This document shows positions 20,399-21,797 of a stretch of 21,797 bases of DNA, in pieces. The first letter of the stretch is position 1. Every line of letters begins with the position of its first letter. The notes beneath the pieces were generated by a model that saw only the letters and a list, made by a program, of their open reading frames with translations, ran no database searches and had not been told where the DNA came from. A program made the translations under genes and the position numbers. Source of the stretch: JBOGXA01 sp050694175 (lineage in GTDB: Bacteria; Actinomycetota; CADDZG01; WHSQ01); NCBI GenBank assembly GCA_050694175.1, contig JBOGXA010000029.1:1-21797 (forward strand). Reading direction: 5' to 3'.

Positions 20399-20471
20399 GC
20401 CCCCTTAGCTCAGACGGCAGAGCGTCTCCATGGTAAGGAGAAGGTCCACGGTTCGATTCCGTGAGGGGGCT
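20399..20471 (+). tRNA. tRNA-Thr (anticodon GGT)
   Basis: A complete 73-nt cloverleaf without an encoded CCA. The acceptor arms GCCCCCT and AGGGGGC pair fully. The D arm is TAGCTCAGACGGCAGAGC. The anticodon stem TCTCC/GGAGA closes the loop ATGGTAA, placing GGT at 20432-20434. The T arm is CACGG/CCGTG around TTCGATT. It is the parent of the two 5'-half copies at 12487 and 16267. Confidence 0.96.
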
Positions 20472-20493
20472 CGTGGTATGTCCCATGTACCGA

Positions 20494-20565
20494 GGCGGCG
20501 TAGCTCAGGGGCAGAGCACTCGGCTCATAATCGAGTTGTCGGTGGTTCGAGTCCACCCGCCGCTA
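20494..20565 (+). tRNA. tRNA-Met (anticodon CAT), elongator type
   Basis: A 72-nt cloverleaf without CCA. Acceptor GGCGGCG pairs with CGCCGCT (one G-T pair at the end). The anticodon stem CTCGG/TCGAG closes CTCATAA, giving CAT. The T arm is GGTGG/CCACC around TTCGAGT. It lacks the initiator-type acceptor and the three G-C pairs of the anticodon stem, so it is an elongator tRNA; a lysidine-modified tRNA-Ile is possible. It lies 22 bases after tRNA-Thr, probably in one transcript. Confidence 0.93.
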
Positions 20566-20605
20566 CAACGCAAAGTTACAAGTTCGAACCCGGCCGAACG
20601 GAAGG

Positions 20606-20627
20606 AAGGGCCCCAGTCGGGGCCTTT
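20606..20627 (+). terminator. Terminator after the tRNA pair
   Basis: GGCCCC and GGGGCC pair around AGTC, extended by AA/TT, and are followed by TTTC. Its place 40 bases after tRNA-Met fits the end of the tRNA transcript. Confidence 0.6.
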
Positions 20628-20744
20628 CGGACTCCAGAGGAGCCAAGCCGCGGATTCCGCTCCGCGGCAAGCTCAACGGCCAAAATGGCCTTGTTCTGGG
20701 CAGCCTCGCCCTGTACTTTCTTTCTAATTGGGGAGGGAGCTCCT

Positions 20745-21350
20745 GTGTCCGCGTATCTCGAGGTTTGGAAACCTTCCGGACCCGAGCTCATCTTGATGTC
20801 GGGTCGGCGGCTAACCATCGGAAGAAGTGCAGAGAGTGACGTCGTTCTCGATTCCGACAGAACCGTTTCGAGAGTTCAAGCAATCCTTGAAATGGTGTCG
20901 GACGCCTGGACGATACGTGACGTCGGCAGCCGCAACGGCACGACCGTCAATTCCGACCTCATCCTCGGAGAGCGACTGCTGCGACACGGCGATGAGATCC
21001 GGATTGGCACCGTGAAGCTCGTCTACCGCACCGATGAGCCGGCGGGACAAACTGTGACAGAAGCGGCTGAGGGACCTCCCGACCTCACTCGCAGGGAGCG
21101 GGAGATCCTTTTCGCCCTCTGCCGCCCGCTGCTCGCGGGAAGTGTGCTTAGTGAACCGGCCTCGACGCGGCAAATTGCCTCAGAGTTGGTGGTGACCGAG
21201 TCCGCCGTCAAGAAACACCTGCTGCGCCTCTACGACAAGTTCGAGCTCTATGAGACGGAGAACCGCCGCCGGGGGCGGCTGGCGCACGAGGCGATCCGCC
21301 GCGGTGCGGTGACACTCGCAGACTTGCGGTCCCAGCCTCATCGAGGCTAA
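20745..21350 (+). CDS. FHA-domain protein with C-terminal helix-turn-helix
   Basis: The GTG at 20745 is chosen because GGGAGGGAG lies seven bases upstream; the frame is open much further back, through both tRNA genes. The 201-residue product has an FHA domain (about 5-95): LTIGRSAESDVVLD, then TVSRVQAILE and SRNGTTVNSD. FHA domains bind phosphothreonine; the usual histidine of SRxHA is glutamine here (Q45). The second part (about 112-195) begins LTRREREILFALCRPLL and contains STRQIASELVVTESAVKKHL followed by LRLYDKFEL, a LuxR-like helix-turn-helix. Such FHA-HTH proteins could link kinase signalling to transcription. The Ser/Thr kinase gene starts nine bases later, so the two are probably one signalling unit. 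Confidence 0.88.
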   Translation: MSAYLEVWKPSGPELILMSGRRLTIGRSAESDVVLDSDRTVSRVQAILEMVSDAWTIRDVGSRNGTTVNSDLILGERLLRHGDEIRIGTVKLVYRTDEPAGQTVTEAAEGPPDLTRREREILFALCRPLLAGSVLSEPASTRQIASELVVTESAVKKHLLRLYDKFELYETENRRRGRLAHEAIRRGAVTLADLRSQPHRG

Positions 21351-21358
21351 ATCACGCG

Positions 21359-21797
21359 ATGTCGGAGCGCCTGCGCGGCCGCTACGAACCTCTCGACGTC
21401 GTGGGCCGCGGTGGCCAGGGAGAAGTCGTAAAGGCCCTCGATCATCTGCATAACCGGGTCGTTGCGATCAAGGTCAGACGGTCGGCTCCCGAACAGCGGG
21501 AAGCGCTGCTCGAAGAGGCGCGCACGCTTCTGAACCTCGAACCTCATCGCGGGTTGCCGATCGTGCGCGACGACTTCTTCGAAGGCGATCGCTACTACAT
21601 GGTGATGGATTGGATTGAGGGCACCAACCTTCAGCATGTCCTGGAACAACGGGGCGACCCGGGGCTTCCCTACACGACGGTGCTCGCATACCTCTCACCG
21701 GTTGCGGAGGCCCTCGATCACCTGCATGCGCAGGAGCCACCCGTCGTCCATCAGGACGTAAAACCCGCCAACCTTATTCTCACGGGACGTGGCCGAG
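21359..21797 (+). CDS. Ser/Thr protein kinase, N-terminal part (runs off the right edge)
   Basis: An open frame from an ATG at 21359 to the end of the window gives 146 residues of a bacterial PknB-like kinase. Visible elements are the glycine loop VVGRGGQGEV (14-23), the ATP-anchoring lysine in VVAIKV (K38), a probable helix-C glutamate in ALLEEARTL, the hinge YYMVMDWIEG and the catalytic loop VVHQDVKPANLIL (129-141) with D133 and N138. The loop has HQD in place of HRD, so this is a non-RD kinase. No strong ribosome site is seen, and coupling to the FHA gene eight bases upstream is likely. The C-terminus, including any membrane helix or sensor, lies outside the window. Confidence 0.9.
   Translation, partial: MSERLRGRYEPLDVVGRGGQGEVVKALDHLHNRVVAIKVRRSAPEQREALLEEARTLLNLEPHRGLPIVRDDFFEGDRYYMVMDWIEGTNLQHVLEQRGDPGLPYTTVLAYLSPVAEALDHLHAQEPPVVHQDVKPANLILTGRGR

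Noticed and set aside
20430..20744. N-terminal extension of the FHA protein across the tRNA genes
   Set aside because: The open frame runs through both tRNAs and a terminator-like hairpin. The GTG at 20745 has a strong ribosome site and matches the start of the FHA fold.

Overview
The window is GC-rich, densely coded DNA with strong third-codon-position GC bias, frequent GTG/TTG starts and many ATGA/GTGA stop-start overlaps. It carries a DUF2630 gene, a family I know mainly from Actinomycetota, plus a MacS/DesK-type histidine kinase with a LuxR-type regulator and an FHA protein beside a Ser/Thr kinase. I infer a high-GC Actinomycetota-like bacterium, perhaps from a deep-branching soil lineage. 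The species cannot be told from the sequence alone.

Layout, left to right. (1) Positions 2-67 hold the last codons of a gene entering from the left. (2) Positions 74-4221, minus strand: a tight four-gene operon read from right to left (acyltransferase-3 membrane protein, GNAT-like protein, class V aminotransferase, agmatinase/arginase-family ureohydrolase). (3) Positions 4222-6261: a short divergent regulatory region with a perfect inverted repeat, then a sensor kinase and response regulator coupled by an ATGA overlap. (4) Positions 6415-8748: a membrane-lipid operon: a 42-aa membrane peptide, a YnbA-like CDP-alcohol phosphatidyltransferase, a CdsA/YnbB-like cytidylyltransferase, and a YqaA/VTT-like membrane protein broken by a one-base frameshift near its 3' end. 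A second copy of the operator-like repeat lies just upstream, so the two-component system probably controls this operon. (5) Positions 8968-9732: a VOC-fold protein and a cold-shock protein. (6) Positions 10021-11992: a run of small orphan genes, of which only a DUF2630 gene is recognisable.

(7) Positions 12069-20471 look like a layered insertion region at a tRNA-Thr gene. The intact tRNA-Thr(GGT) is at 20399-20471. Two direct copies of its 5' half, ending exactly at the 3' edge of the anticodon loop, lie at 12487 and 16267. Each is followed by the same ~100 bp. The three sites delimit two cargo modules of about 3.8 and 4.1 kb. Module A has a secreted sugar dehydrogenase-CHRD protein, remnants of a regulator and of an alpha/beta hydrolase, and a 1-Cys peroxiredoxin. 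Module B has a large secreted fungalysin-like metallopeptidase and a small uncertain ORF. Neither module carries a visible integrase. A STAS-domain remnant lies just outside the left site.

(8) Positions 20494-21797 return to what looks like core chromosome: tRNA-Met(CAT), a terminator-like hairpin, an FHA-HTH protein and the N-terminal part of a Ser/Thr protein kinase that runs off the right edge. I saw no CRISPR array, rRNA, transposase or integrase.
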